Part shown: positions 37,197 through 45,577 of the stretch, piece by piece
How positions within the stretch are numbered: the first letter of the stretch is position 1
Layout of the letters: each line of letters starts with the position of its first letter
Assembly: GCF_029201565.1 (NCBI RefSeq)
Contig: NZ_CP104002.1
Coordinates: 496,001 to 560,000, forward strand
Source of the DNA: Devosia sp. SD17-2
GTDB lineage: Bacteria; Pseudomonadota; Alphaproteobacteria; Rhizobiales; Devosiaceae
Length of the DNA: 64,000 bases
Reading direction: 5' to 3'
The notes under the pieces: model-generated
The model's database searches: none
What the model was told of the DNA's origin: nothing
The model's input: only the letters and a program-made list of their open reading frames with translations
Translations under genes and position numbers: made by a program

Positions 37197-38057
37197 TCTT
37201 TGCCTGCCGCATGTTCGGCGTTCCTTGCGCTGGCCGGGAAGCTGTCCCGCAGTGGCACGGTCAACTGTTTGTTTGTCAATTTTGTCAGCGAAAAGCCCGG
37301 TGGCAGCGCGGCCTGTTCATTAACTCCCGAACAGACTTTGCTTTTTTCGCGCTAATGCCCTGGCAACGAACCGCCTGATGAGCACGATTTTAACCGTCTG
37401 CTAACCTTGCTGAACGGGTTTTGGCCGTTTTGAAGGAGCCTCAGGTGGCGCTTGTGGTGGGGCGGGGAGATCTCACCACATATTGTAGAGAACAAAGCCG
37501 GATTTCGACGATTGGCCTGATTCCGACGCTGTTCGTTCTGTGTTTGATCCATTCCTTAATCCGATCCGGCCGATTGCTGAAATCTGTGCCGTTTCTGGAC
37601 TTTGCCCGGTTGGTGGTGCTATCGCAGCGAGACTTGTCCCGGAATGGGGCGGTCAACGCATAAAGTATGAATTTTTGGCGACAGAGACGCCAAGATTGCT
37701 GGGGTGCTTTGTAAATACTGCAGAATTTTTTGGTACAACAGGCATTTACACCCCGTCAGCACACCGATCGTAAACGCAGAAATTAACCGGATGGTAAGAG
37801 GTTTGAACGCTCTGCGGCTGGATTGGGGCGATTGGAGCTTGGGTGCGCCACCGCCTTGTGACGAGTTGGCAAGCAGCCACTAGGTCTAGCCGTGAACAAA
37901 GTAAGAATTTGCGTTGTGATCCGATTCTGACCCTGTTCGTTTTGGTTTCGTTCCAATAGTTAAGCTGGCCATTCGGGAGGAGCTGGAAGCGCACATTTGT
38001 GGGACAAGCGCGATCGCCTCTCGCATCCCTCACGTCCAGCCCCTACATTGGCGAGCA
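37197..38057. other. AT-richer 0.86 kb gap before the helicase gene
   Basis: The region looks clearly less GC-rich than its neighbours by eye. It holds a diverged direct repeat (37519-37545 and 37923-37948), a hairpin TTGGCG-ACAGAGA-CGCCAA (37675-37693) and one small ORF with a good ribosome binding site (37445-37663). I recognise no known gene or RNA. It may contain the helicase promoter, an unrecognised small RNA, or decayed sequence. Confidence 0.5.
37445..37663 (+). CDS. Possible small hydrophobic protein, unrecognised
   Basis: This 72-codon frame starts with GTG seven bases after AAGGAG (37432-37437). The product is basic, with one hydrophobic stretch (ISTIGLIPTLFVLCLIHSLI) that could be a membrane helix. 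I know no family for it. Its sequence is AT-richer than the genes around it. An equally long minus-strand frame overlaps it, so coding is uncertain. Confidence 0.25.
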   Translation: MALVVGRGDLTTYCREQSRISTIGLIPTLFVLCLIHSLIRSGRLLKSVPFLDFARLVVLSQRDLSRNGAVNA

Positions 38058-41000
38058 ATGACCATCGCACCCTCCCAAACGGTCAAGGCCATCCTGGGCC
38101 CGACCAATACCGGCAAAACCTATTTCGCTATCGAGCGCATGCTGTCCTATCCCACCGGGATGATCGGCCTGCCGCTGCGGCTGCTCGCGCGCGAAGTTTA
38201 TGCACGTGTGGTCGAACGGGTGGGGGACGGCGCAGTCGCGCTTGTTACCGGCGAGGAACGGATTATCCCGGCCAAGCCGCGCTACTGGGTCGCGACGGTC
38301 GAAGCCATGCCCATGGATATCCACGTCGATTGCGTGGTGGTGGACGAAATTCAGACCGCGGTAGACTTCGATCGCGGCCACATTTTTACCGATCGCATCC
38401 TCAAGGCCCGCGGCTTTTACGAAACCCTGCTGCTCGGGTCGTGGACCATGGCCAGCGTGGTGCGCAAGCTTCTGCCCCATGCCGAGATCATCGAGCGGCC
38501 ACGCTTTTCCCAGCTCACCTATTCCGGCTCAAAGAAAATCTCGCGCCAGCCGGCCCGCAGCGCCATCGTCGCGTTCTCGGCGCGTCAGGTCTACGCCATA
38601 GCCGAGCTGATCCGGCGCGAACGCGGCGGGGCCGCCGTGGTGATGGGAGCGCTGTCGCCCCGCACCCGTAATGCCCAGGTGGAACTCTACCAGAATGGCG
38701 ATGTCGACTTTCTCGTCGCCACTGACGCCATTGGCATGGGCCTCAACCTCGATATTCACCACGTCGCCTTCGCCGACGACACCAAATTCGACGGCCGCCA
38801 GTCGCGGCCATTGACCCCTTCCGAGCTTGGCCAGATTGCCGGTCGCGCCGGCCGGCACAAGCGCAATGGCACGTTTGGGGTGACCGGTGGGACCGAGGGA
38901 TTCGATGAAGAACTGGTTGTTCAGCTCGAAACCCATGATTTCGAACCGGTAAAAGTGCTGCAATGGCGCAACAGCGTGCTGGATTTCTCATCCATCGAGC
39001 GGTTGCGCCGGAGCCTCGAGATTTCGCCCACCGACAAGGTGCTTACCCGCGTACCGGTGGCCACCGACCAACTGGCCCTCGAGTTCCTCTCGCGCAATGA
39101 GGCGGCCAATTATGCGCGTGGTCATGAAGCGGTCAAACTGCTCTGGGAATGTTGCCAAACCCCGGATTATCAGGGGATTTCGCCTGCCGCGCACGGCGAA
39201 ATTATTACGCGGATCTTCACCGATCTGCGGCGACACGGGGCTGCCAATGAAGACTGGATTGTCGAGCAGGTTCGGTTTTGCGACAATTCTGAGGGCGATA
39301 TCGACACGCTCAGCAACCGGATCAAGCAGATCCGGACGTGGACCTTTGTCGCCAACCGCAAAAACTGGCTTGCAGACCCTTCACATTGGCGCGAAAAGAC
39401 CCGAGACATTGAAGATCGCCTGAGTGATGCGCTGCATGAGCGCCTGACCCAGAGATTCGTCGACCGGCGCACCAGCGTGCTGCTCCGCCATCTGAAAGAC
39501 AAACGTATGGTATCCCCCGAGATCAATGAGCGCGGCGAAGTCAGGCTTGAAGGCCACTTGCTCGGCACGCTCGAAGGCTTCCGATTTACTCTTGCCCGCG
39601 CCGATGGCGAGGTCGACGTCAAGGGCATCCGTGCCGCCGCCGATCAAGCCGTAGCGCCCGAGATCCGCAACCGGGCCGATCGCCTGGCTGGCGCGCCCAA
39701 CGAGGAATTCGTGCTGGCCACCGACGGACGCCTGCGCTGGCGCGGCGATGTTGTGGCTGAACTCGCCGAAGGCGACACGCTCTATCGTCCGCGCATCATC
39801 ATGCTGGCCGACGAGTCGCTGACCGGACCGGACCTCGAACGCGTTCAGGATCGCCTCAGCCTCTGGCTGCGTCACCATATCAATACCACGCTCGAACAGG
39901 TCATGGCGCTTGAAGCGCCTGCCGATATCGAAGGCAGTGCCCGCGGCATCGCCTATCGGCTCTATGAGCATCTGGGCCTTCTGCCCCGCGCCGAAGTGGC
40001 CGACGAGGTCAAGGCACTCGACCAGGACGTTCGCGGCAAGCTGCGCAAGCTGGGCATCAAGTTCGGCGCCTACCACATCTATCTGCCGCTTTCGCTCAAG
40101 CCCGCTCCCCGCGAACTGGCGCTGATCCTGTTTGCGCTCAAGAACGGCGGCATCCGCCAGCCGGGCGTCACCGACATTCCCCATATCGTCTTGTCGGGCC
40201 GCACCTCGTTCCTCGTTGATCCGGAAGTCGATACGCGGCTTTACGAAATCGCGGGCTTCAAGGTTGCCGGCAAGCGCGCAGTGCGTGTCGACATTCTCGA
40301 GCGTCTGGCCGACATCATCCGTCCGCTGATCGCCATCGATCCCGCGCGCTACCAGGGCGAGCTGCCCAGTGGCGCCGCCGAAGGAAATGGTTTCCGCGTC
40401 ACCGTGGAAATGACCAGCCTGCTCGGCTGCTCGGGCCAAGACTTTGCCTCGATCCTGAGCTCGCTCGGCTATCGCCTGCGCCGCACGCCAAAGGTGGCTG
40501 CGCCCGTCGAAGCCGTTGCAGCGACCGACGCTGCTCCGGCTGAAGAGGCTGTCAGCACTGAAGCGCCTGCTGCTGAAGCTGTCGCAGAAGACGCCCCAGT
40601 GGTTGGCGAAGCTGCGCCTGAAACGGTCGTGGCCGAAGAGGCAGCGCCTGCGGCTGAAGAGGCAGCGCCTGCGGCTGAAGAGGCTGCGCCTGCTACGGAC
40701 GCTTCCGCAGAGGTTGAAGCCGCTCCGGCAGAGCCCGAGTTCGACGAAATCTGGTTCCCCGGTGGTCGTCGCCAGAACGAACAGCGCCGCCATGAGCCGC
40801 GCCGTCGCGATGCGGCCAATGCCGATGCGCCTGCGCGCGAGCGCCGCAACGACCGTCAGCGCCCCAAGGGCCCGACGCGTCCGGAAGGCAGTGCTCGTCC
40901 CGAAGGCGCAGAGCGTCCGCGCAATACCCGTCCGGCCAATACCCGTCCGAAGGCCGAGGAAGGCCGCGGGGTTCCGGAAAAGAACGAGCGCAATGATCGT

Positions 41001-41090
41001 CGTCCGCCCCAGCGCGAAGAGCGCAAGGTCGCATTCGATCCGGACAGCCCCTTTGCTGCCCTCGCCGCCCTGCGCGGCAAGAAGGACTAG
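38058..41090 (+). CDS. SUV3/MgpS-like superfamily 2 RNA helicase
   Basis: This 1010-residue protein has a Suv3-type helicase core. Walker A is GPTNTGKT (14-21), the Walker B box reads DEIQ (96-99), and motif VI is QIAGRAGRHKRNG near residue 260. A long middle region with FRFTLARADGEVD-type segments follows, then from about residue 815 a disordered tail first rich in Ala, Glu and Pro and then in Arg and Asn. Related alphaproteobacterial proteins are annotated helicase or MgpS. It leads a cluster with an S4 RNA-binding gene, suggesting RNA or ribosome work. Confidence 0.9.
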   Translation: MTIAPSQTVKAILGPTNTGKTYFAIERMLSYPTGMIGLPLRLLAREVYARVVERVGDGAVALVTGEERIIPAKPRYWVATVEAMPMDIHVDCVVVDEIQTAVDFDRGHIFTDRILKARGFYETLLLGSWTMASVVRKLLPHAEIIERPRFSQLTYSGSKKISRQPARSAIVAFSARQVYAIAELIRRERGGAAVVMGALSPRTRNAQVELYQNGDVDFLVATDAIGMGLNLDIHHVAFADDTKFDGRQSRPLTPSELGQIAGRAGRHKRNGTFGVTGGTEGFDEELVVQLETHDFEPVKVLQWRNSVLDFSSIERLRRSLEISPTDKVLTRVPVATDQLALEFLSRNEAANYARGHEAVKLLWECCQTPDYQGISPAAHGEIITRIFTDLRRHGAANEDWIVEQVRFCDNSEGDIDTLSNRIKQIRTWTFVANRKNWLADPSHWREKTRDIEDRLSDALHERLTQRFVDRRTSVLLRHLKDKRMVSPEINERGEVRLEGHLLGTLEGFRFTLARADGEVDVKGIRAAADQAVAPEIRNRADRLAGAPNEEFVLATDGRLRWRGDVVAELAEGDTLYRPRIIMLADESLTGPDLERVQDRLSLWLRHHINTTLEQVMALEAPADIEGSARGIAYRLYEHLGLLPRAEVADEVKALDQDVRGKLRKLGIKFGAYHIYLPLSLKPAPRELALILFALKNGGIRQPGVTDIPHIVLSGRTSFLVDPEVDTRLYEIAGFKVAGKRAVRVDILERLADIIRPLIAIDPARYQGELPSGAAEGNGFRVTVEMTSLLGCSGQDFASILSSLGYRLRRTPKVAAPVEAVAATDAAPAEEAVSTEAPAAEAVAEDAPVVGEAAPETVVAEEAAPAAEEAAPAAEEAAPATDASAEVEAAPAEPEFDEIWFPGGRRQNEQRRHEPRRRDAANADAPARERRNDRQRPKGPTRPEGSARPEGAERPRNTRPANTRPKAEEGRGVPEKNERNDRRPPQREERKVAFDPDSPFAALAALRGKKD
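40635..40697 (+). repeat. Three tandem 21-bp repeats in the helicase tail
   Basis: Units at 40635-40655, 40656-40676 and 40677-40697 encode EEAAPAA repeatedly. The first two are identical and the third differs at a few bases. The repeat keeps frame, so copy-number change would only alter tail length. Confidence 0.9.
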
Positions 41091-41093
41091 GCC

Positions 41094-41504
41094 TTGGCCG
41101 GGACTGGATCTGAGCCGCTCCGCAAGGAGCGGCTCGACCGGTTCCTGTTCTTCTCGCGCGCCGTAAAGTCGCGCACCCTGGCGCAGAAAATCATCGAGAC
41201 CGGCGCCATTCGCGTCAACTCCGAGAAAACAGACCGCTCCGACCACAGGGTCGGGGCGGGCGATGTGCTGACCATGGCGCTGCACAATCGCATTCTCGTC
41301 TGGCGCATTCTCGATTGTGGGACACGTCGCGGCCCGGCCAGCGAGGCTGCCACCCTCTATGAGGATCTCTCGCCGCCACCGACGCCCCGGGCCGAGATGT
41401 CTCCCTATGATGCGGCAATTGCTGAGCGTCCCATGGGCAGCGGCCGGCCGACCAAGAAAGAGCGCCGGGACACAGATCGGCTTCGCGGCGACGACGATGA
41501 CTGA
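41094..41504 (+). CDS. S4-domain RNA-binding protein (Hsp15-like)
   Basis: This 136-residue protein has an N-terminal S4 domain (about 11-70) with ERLDRFLFFSRAVKSRTLAQ and AIRVNSEKTDRSDHRVGAGD. Such Hsp15-like proteins bind stalled large subunits carrying peptidyl-tRNA. The acidic/basic C-terminal tail (TKKERRDTDRLRGDDDD) is typical. It starts with TTG three bases after the helicase stop, so it is likely co-translated with it. Its end overlaps the next gene by eight bases. Confidence 0.88.
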   Translation: MAGTGSEPLRKERLDRFLFFSRAVKSRTLAQKIIETGAIRVNSEKTDRSDHRVGAGDVLTMALHNRILVWRILDCGTRRGPASEAATLYEDLSPPPTPRAEMSPYDAAIAERPMGSGRPTKKERRDTDRLRGDDDD

Positions 41505-42003
41505 AATTCCGGTGCTCGCCACCGCCCGGCTGGTGCTGCGCGCGCCGCATGCTAACGACTTCCCCGCTTATCGTGATTTCATGGCTTCGCCGCGCGCTAT
41601 CCACATGGGTGGTCCGTTCGACCTGAAAGCGGCCTGGGGCATGTTCTGCAACGATCTGGCGCTGTGGTCGCTCTACGGCCACGGTTGCCTGATGATCGAT
41701 CTGCGCGAAAATGGTGCGACAGTCGGGCAGGTCGGGATCAATCACGGTCCGCTCTTTCCCGAAAAGGAACTGGGCTGGTTCCTGTACGAGGGGTACGAGG
41801 GGGCTGGGATCGCCCATGAGGCCGCTCTGGCCATGCGAGACTGGGCGTTTGTCCATTTGGGACCGTCGGGTCTGGTCAGCTATTGCGATCCGGCCAACGC
41901 CCGCTCTATAGCCCTGGCCGAACGTCTTGGAGGCAGGCTGGACCCGACGGCAGTAGGGCAGGACCCTGAGGACCTCGTTTTCAGGCATCGTCCGCCGGTC
42001 TGA
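41497..42003 (+). CDS. GNAT-family N-acetyltransferase (RimJ/RimL-like)
   Basis: This 168-residue protein starts TEIPVLATARLVLRAPHAND, the usual entry of RimJ/RimL-type acetyltransferases. The acetyl-CoA-binding region is degenerate in sequence (YEGAGIAHEAALAMRDWAF), followed by SYCDPANARSIALAERLGGR. The start at 41497 overlaps the S4 gene by eight bases. The substrate is unknown; protein N-termini or small amines are possible. Confidence 0.88.
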   Translation: MTEIPVLATARLVLRAPHANDFPAYRDFMASPRAIHMGGPFDLKAAWGMFCNDLALWSLYGHGCLMIDLRENGATVGQVGINHGPLFPEKELGWFLYEGYEGAGIAHEAALAMRDWAFVHLGPSGLVSYCDPANARSIALAERLGGRLDPTAVGQDPEDLVFRHRPPV

Positions 42004-42152
42004 TCAAAGATTTTAAAGTTCCGGCTGACCGCGCCAATCCGTCCCCCGTCGCAGCCTTGCGGAGGCGGGCAAAAGGGTTTAGCAACCGGACCGTTGAGAC
42101 TGGCTGGCGTGTTCCCTAGCGGGCCGCCCTTCCTTTACGCGGATCGTTTCGT

Positions 42153-42491
42153 ATGACCTACATCGTCACCGACAACTGCATTGCCTGCAAGTACACGGAC
42201 TGTGTCGAAGTGTGTCCGGTGGACTGCTTCTACGAAGGCGAGAACATGTTGGTCATTCATCCTGATGAGTGCATCGACTGTGGCGTGTGCGAACCGGAAT
42301 GTCCTGCCGAGGCGATTAAGCCGGATACGGAAAGTGGTCTCGACGCCTGGCTCGAGCTCAATCGCAAGTTTTCCACCGCCTGGCCCAATCTTACCGAGCG
42401 CCGCGATCCCTTGCCCGAGGCCAAGGATCGTGACGGCGAATCGGGTAAGCTCGAGAAGTATTTCTCCGAGGAGCCCGGCGAGGGCGATTGA
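42153..42491 (+). CDS. fdxA: Seven-iron ferredoxin FdxA
   Basis: This 112-residue ferredoxin carries one 3Fe-4S and one 4Fe-4S cluster. The first cysteine set is in [19 protein letters not shown] and the second is [12 protein letters not shown]. The C-terminal 50 residues ([20 protein letters not shown]) match the Azotobacter-type FdxA extension. It is a cytosolic electron carrier. The order helicase-S4-fdxA-carD is conserved in Hyphomicrobiales. Confidence 0.96.
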   Translation: MTYIVTDNCIACKYTDCVEVCPVDCFYEGENMLVIHPDECIDCGVCEPECPAEAIKPDTESGLDAWLELNRKFSTAWPNLTERRDPLPEAKDRDGESGKLEKYFSEEPGEGD

Positions 42492-42851
42492 TCCCCGCAA
42501 TTGGGTGTACGGAACCGTTGGACAAGCCAAGGGTTCTCTTGCGAAGGTGGCTATACGGGCTTAAGCAGCCCGTTTCCGCTTGCGTGATTCGTACCTTTTG
42601 ATTTTGCTGAATTTTTGTGCTATGGTCCTTCCATATGCAGCTCAGCCCGTCACCCAAGCCGTGCCAGATGGCACGATTTTTTTGACATAACATTCTCTGT
42701 TGCCTGGCACTTCTTCGGATGAAGCGGACCCGAAGGCCAGGAGGTTTGTGCTGCCCAAAGGCCCGTGGTTCGGGCTTGAGTAGAGTAGGAGTGGCCGGTC
42801 CTTGCCGCAAGGAATCGACCATTTTGGGGCGTCAAAAAGGAGTTCCAGCTT
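42492..42851 (+). promoter_or_regulatory. carD promoter and structured leader
   Basis: A likely promoter is TTGATT (42598-42603), 16 bp, CTATGG (42620-42625). About 25 bases later GTGCCA-GA-TGGCAC (42651-42664) is followed by GATTTTTTT, a terminator-like hairpin inside the leader. Two more hairpins follow (around 42700-42740 and 42762-42776), then AAGGAG before the carD start. The gap from fdxA holds no gene I can see. Confidence 0.5.
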
Positions 42852-43421
42852 ATGGTAGCCAAGAAGTCTCAGCAGCGGCTCGGGTTTAAAACGGGTGAAT
42901 ATGTTGTTTATCCGTCGCATGGCGTTGGCCTGATCGTGGCCATCGAGGAGCAGGAGGTCGCTGGCCTCGTCCTCGAACTTTTCGTCATCAGCTTCGAGCA
43001 GGACAAGCTGACCCTTCGCGTGCCGGTCGCCAAGATCAAGTCCGTGGGCATGCGCAAGCTTGCCGAAGAAGACGAGGTCAACAAAGCCCTGGAAACTGTT
43101 ACCGGCCGCGCTCGTGTCAAGCGCACCATGTGGTCGCGTCGCGCCCAGGAATATGAGGCCAAGATCAATTCCGGCGATCTGATCGCCATCTCGGAAGTCG
43201 TGCGCGATCTTTATCGCTCCGATGACCAGCCCGAGCAGTCCTATTCCGAACGCCAGCTCTTTGAGCAGGCCATGGATCGCATGAGCCGTGAAATCAGCTC
43301 CGTCAACAAGGTGACGCTGACCGAGGCCGTGCAGTTGATCGAAAAGCAGCTCGCCAAGAGCCCGAAGCGCACCAAGGCAGATGCCGCGGAAGCTGAGAGC
43401 GATGAGGAAGCCGCTGCCTGA
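42852..43421 (+). CDS. carD: CarD-family transcriptional regulator
   Basis: This 189-residue protein has the CarD/CdnL RNA-polymerase-interaction domain at the N-terminus (FKTGEYVVYPSHGVGLIVAI) and an all-helical C-terminal domain that contacts promoter DNA (about 75-160, VNKALETVTGRARVKRTMWS). The last 25 residues are an Ala/Glu-rich tail. CarD proteins stabilise open complexes at rRNA and other promoters. A clear AAAAAGGAG ribosome binding site precedes the ATG. A terminator follows. Confidence 0.95.
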   Translation: MVAKKSQQRLGFKTGEYVVYPSHGVGLIVAIEEQEVAGLVLELFVISFEQDKLTLRVPVAKIKSVGMRKLAEEDEVNKALETVTGRARVKRTMWSRRAQEYEAKINSGDLIAISEVVRDLYRSDDQPEQSYSERQLFEQAMDRMSREISSVNKVTLTEAVQLIEKQLAKSPKRTKADAAEAESDEEAAA

Positions 43422-43448
43422 TCAGGGTTGCAGGTATTTTTTGAGAAG

Positions 43449-43474
43449 GGCCGGCAGCGATGCCGGCCTTTTTT
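43449..43474 (+). terminator. carD terminator
   Basis: GGCCGGCA (43449-43456) pairs with TGCCGGCC (43461-43468) around GCGA and is followed by six T. It begins 28 bases after the carD stop. Confidence 0.88.
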
Positions 43475-43598
43475 ATTGCCCATTCAGCCGGAAGCGGTTG
43501 CTCGCCAGTTCTGCCTCCGCGGTTTGGCATGAGAAGTCGTGGTCTTGCCCAACCCGGTGCGCCGGAGGTGATGACGTTCTGACGAGGCGGCAGATGAA

Positions 43599-44477
43599 TC
43601 AGGCCTTCCCCAGGAAATCCGTCATGCTTGTCTTGGCACTGCCGGGACGCAGCGGCTTCTGCTGGCTTTCATGGGGGACCCAACCGGCCAGCCAGACGAT
43701 TTCGAGCGTTGCGCGTATCCGCCCATCGGGATCGCTGTCCCGCTCCGCATAGGCGCCGGCCGCGGCCGAGAGCAGGGTCCGGGTCATGGCGCGGCGCGGC
43801 CGATCGGCCAGCGGATTGGAAGCCCCCAGCGCCTTGAGTTCGGCCATCAGCGCGAATGGATTGGCGTAGCGAACCTTGTGGCTTTCCACGTCGGCCACGG
43901 GCAGGGCAAAGCCGGCCCGCTGCAACAATGCGCCGCCGTCGCGCACCTGCACCATCGGGGCCACGCGTGCGGAGGCACCGCCGGAGAGCGCAAGGTCGGC
44001 CGACAGAAAAGCTTCGCGCAGCTCGGTAAAACTCTCGCCGCCCAGCATCGCCGCCATGAAGAGGCCGTCTGGCTTCATGCGGGCGCGCAGCCGCGCCAGA
44101 TGCCCGGGCACGTCGTTGACCGCCTGCAAGTGCAGCAGGGAAACAACGAGATCGAACTCGCCTTCTGGCAGCTCGGGAAACTCCTCAGTCCCCGAAAACG
44201 CCTCCACGCGGGTGAAGCGCAGCGGCGCCTGTCCGGTCTCCATGGTTTCGGGCAGGCTTAGCGCATCAGGCGCTATAAGTAGGGCGCTGGAAAACTGGCG
44301 CATATGCGCGCCGAGCCGGTCGGCCAGATCTTCGACGACCAGATCCCTGACGAAATTGGTGGTCTCGCGGCGGCGCGCCAAATGGCGTGCGATCAATTCG
44401 GTGTCGAAAAGGCGGGGTTGCTGGGACAAGAAACCTGCTCGCGAAAGAGGGCTTGCCCCGGCGTCGAGGCGTGCCAT
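43599..44477 (-). CDS. SAM-dependent methyltransferase (NDUFAF5/BioC-like)
   Basis: This 292-residue protein resembles the alphaproteobacterial group related to mitochondrial NDUFAF5. The start RLFDTELIARHLARRRETTN is typical. The core has FDLVVSLLHLQAVNDVPGHL, LKPDGLF-like MKPDGLFMAAMLGG and the C-terminal GRIRATLEIVWLAGWVPHES. The SAM-binding glycine loop is poorly kept. In mitochondria the relative hydroxylates a complex I subunit. It diverges from comF with ten bases between starts. Confidence 0.82.
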   Translation of the reverse strand: MARLDAGASPLSRAGFLSQQPRLFDTELIARHLARRRETTNFVRDLVVEDLADRLGAHMRQFSSALLIAPDALSLPETMETGQAPLRFTRVEAFSGTEEFPELPEGEFDLVVSLLHLQAVNDVPGHLARLRARMKPDGLFMAAMLGGESFTELREAFLSADLALSGGASARVAPMVQVRDGGALLQRAGFALPVADVESHKVRYANPFALMAELKALGASNPLADRPRRAMTRTLLSAAAGAYAERDSDPDGRIRATLEIVWLAGWVPHESQQKPLRPGSAKTSMTDFLGKA

Positions 44478-44487
44478 TGTAGGTCTT

Positions 44488-45285
44488 ATGGCGAGGGGCT
44501 GGGGCGAAGTCAAAGACTGGTCGCAAAGCAACTGGCTGGGCTCAGGGCTCAGTCGGCTGGGTGCTCTTGTGCTCGATCAGCTCTATCCACCCGTCTGCGC
44601 CGGCTGTGGTGGTCCGCTGATGGCGAGCGATGCGCTTTGCGGCGCCTGCTTTGCCCAGTTGCGGCCGATCACCGAGCCGCTCTGCCCTGTGCTGGGGCTG
44701 CCTTTCGATAGCGACCCCGGCGGGGGTGCGTTATCGGCCGAGGCTATTGCCGATCCGCCCCCGTTCGGACGGGCCCGGGCTGCAGTGGCCTATGGCGAGA
44801 TGGCGGGAACCCTTGTCAGCCATCTCAAATATGGTGATCGACCAGAACTGGCGCGGCTTTGCGCCCGGCTGATGACAGGGGCAGGGCGCCCGTTGTTCCT
44901 GGGGGGCCCCATCCTCGTGCCGGTGCCGCTGCATCGGCAGAGGTTGCGCTTTCGGCGCTATAATCAGTCGTTGCTCCTGGCGCAGGAGATTTCCCGACTG
45001 ACCGGGTTAAAGGTTGATCCCCATCTCGTCGAGCGACACCGTCAGACGCGACAGCAAGTCGGACTTTCGGGTGACGCGCGCGATCGCAATGTGCAGGGGG
45101 CGTTTGTCGCCAATCGCGATCTGCTGCGCCGGCTCGGTGGTCGCCCGATCGTGATCATCGACGATGTCTACACCACCGGGGCAACGGTCAAGGCGGTGAC
45201 CCGCGCGCTCAAGCGGGCCGGGGCGGAGCGGATCGATATCCTGACCTTCGCCCGCGTTGTCATTGGCGGGGAACTCCCCATATAA
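44488..45285 (+). CDS. comF: ComF family protein (phosphoribosyltransferase fold)
   Basis: This 265-residue protein has an N-terminal zinc finger (YPPVCAGCGGPL and LCGACFAQL) and a C-terminal phosphoribosyltransferase domain with the PRPP loop IVIIDDVYTTGATVKAV. FRRYNQSLLLAQEI is the ComF signature. In competent bacteria ComF serves DNA uptake; in most alphaproteobacteria its role is unknown. ATG 44488 matches the family start. It leads a comF-grxC-nitrilase-DUF1178 run. Confidence 0.92.
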   Translation: MARGWGEVKDWSQSNWLGSGLSRLGALVLDQLYPPVCAGCGGPLMASDALCGACFAQLRPITEPLCPVLGLPFDSDPGGGALSAEAIADPPPFGRARAAVAYGEMAGTLVSHLKYGDRPELARLCARLMTGAGRPLFLGGPILVPVPLHRQRLRFRRYNQSLLLAQEISRLTGLKVDPHLVERHRQTRQQVGLSGDARDRNVQGAFVANRDLLRRLGGRPIVIIDDVYTTGATVKAVTRALKRAGAERIDILTFARVVIGGELPI

Positions 45286-45315
45286 GATCGAGACAAATGT
45301 TTCCGGAGCCCGACA

Positions 45316-45570
45316 ATGGCCAAGGTCGAAATCTATACGACACCCACCTGTCCTTATTGCCATGCGGCCAAGGCGCTGCTGAACGAGAAGGGCGCAGACT
45401 ATACCGAGATCACTGTGCTCGACCCCGAGCTGCGCGAAGCGATGACCAAGCGCGCCAATGGCCGCCGCACCGTGCCGCAGATCTTTGTCGGAGCTACCCA
45501 TGTGGGTGGTTATGACGACATGGCTGCGCTGGACCGCGAAGGCGGTCTCGATCCCCTCCTGGCCCAGTAG
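45316..45570 (+). CDS. grxC: Glutaredoxin 3
   Basis: This 84-residue thioredoxin-fold protein has the dithiol motif TCPYCHAAK, the cis-proline in RRTVPQIFVG and the GSH-binding GGYDDMAALDREG. It reduces disulfides with glutathione. It follows comF by 30 bp and precedes the nitrilase by seven bases, so it is part of the same operon. Confidence 0.97.
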   Translation: MAKVEIYTTPTCPYCHAAKALLNEKGADYTEITVLDPELREAMTKRANGRRTVPQIFVGATHVGGYDDMAALDREGGLDPLLAQ

Positions 45571-45577
45571 CTGACCC

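Noticed and set aside
37441..37656. Minus-strand 71-residue frame in the AT-richer gap
   Set aside because: It lacks a ribosome binding site and its polar, Arg/Asn-rich product has no recognisable features; the plus-strand ORF is better supported, though also weak.
40635..40697. CRISPR-like repeats
   Set aside because: The units are contiguous with no spacers and lie in frame within a protein tail.
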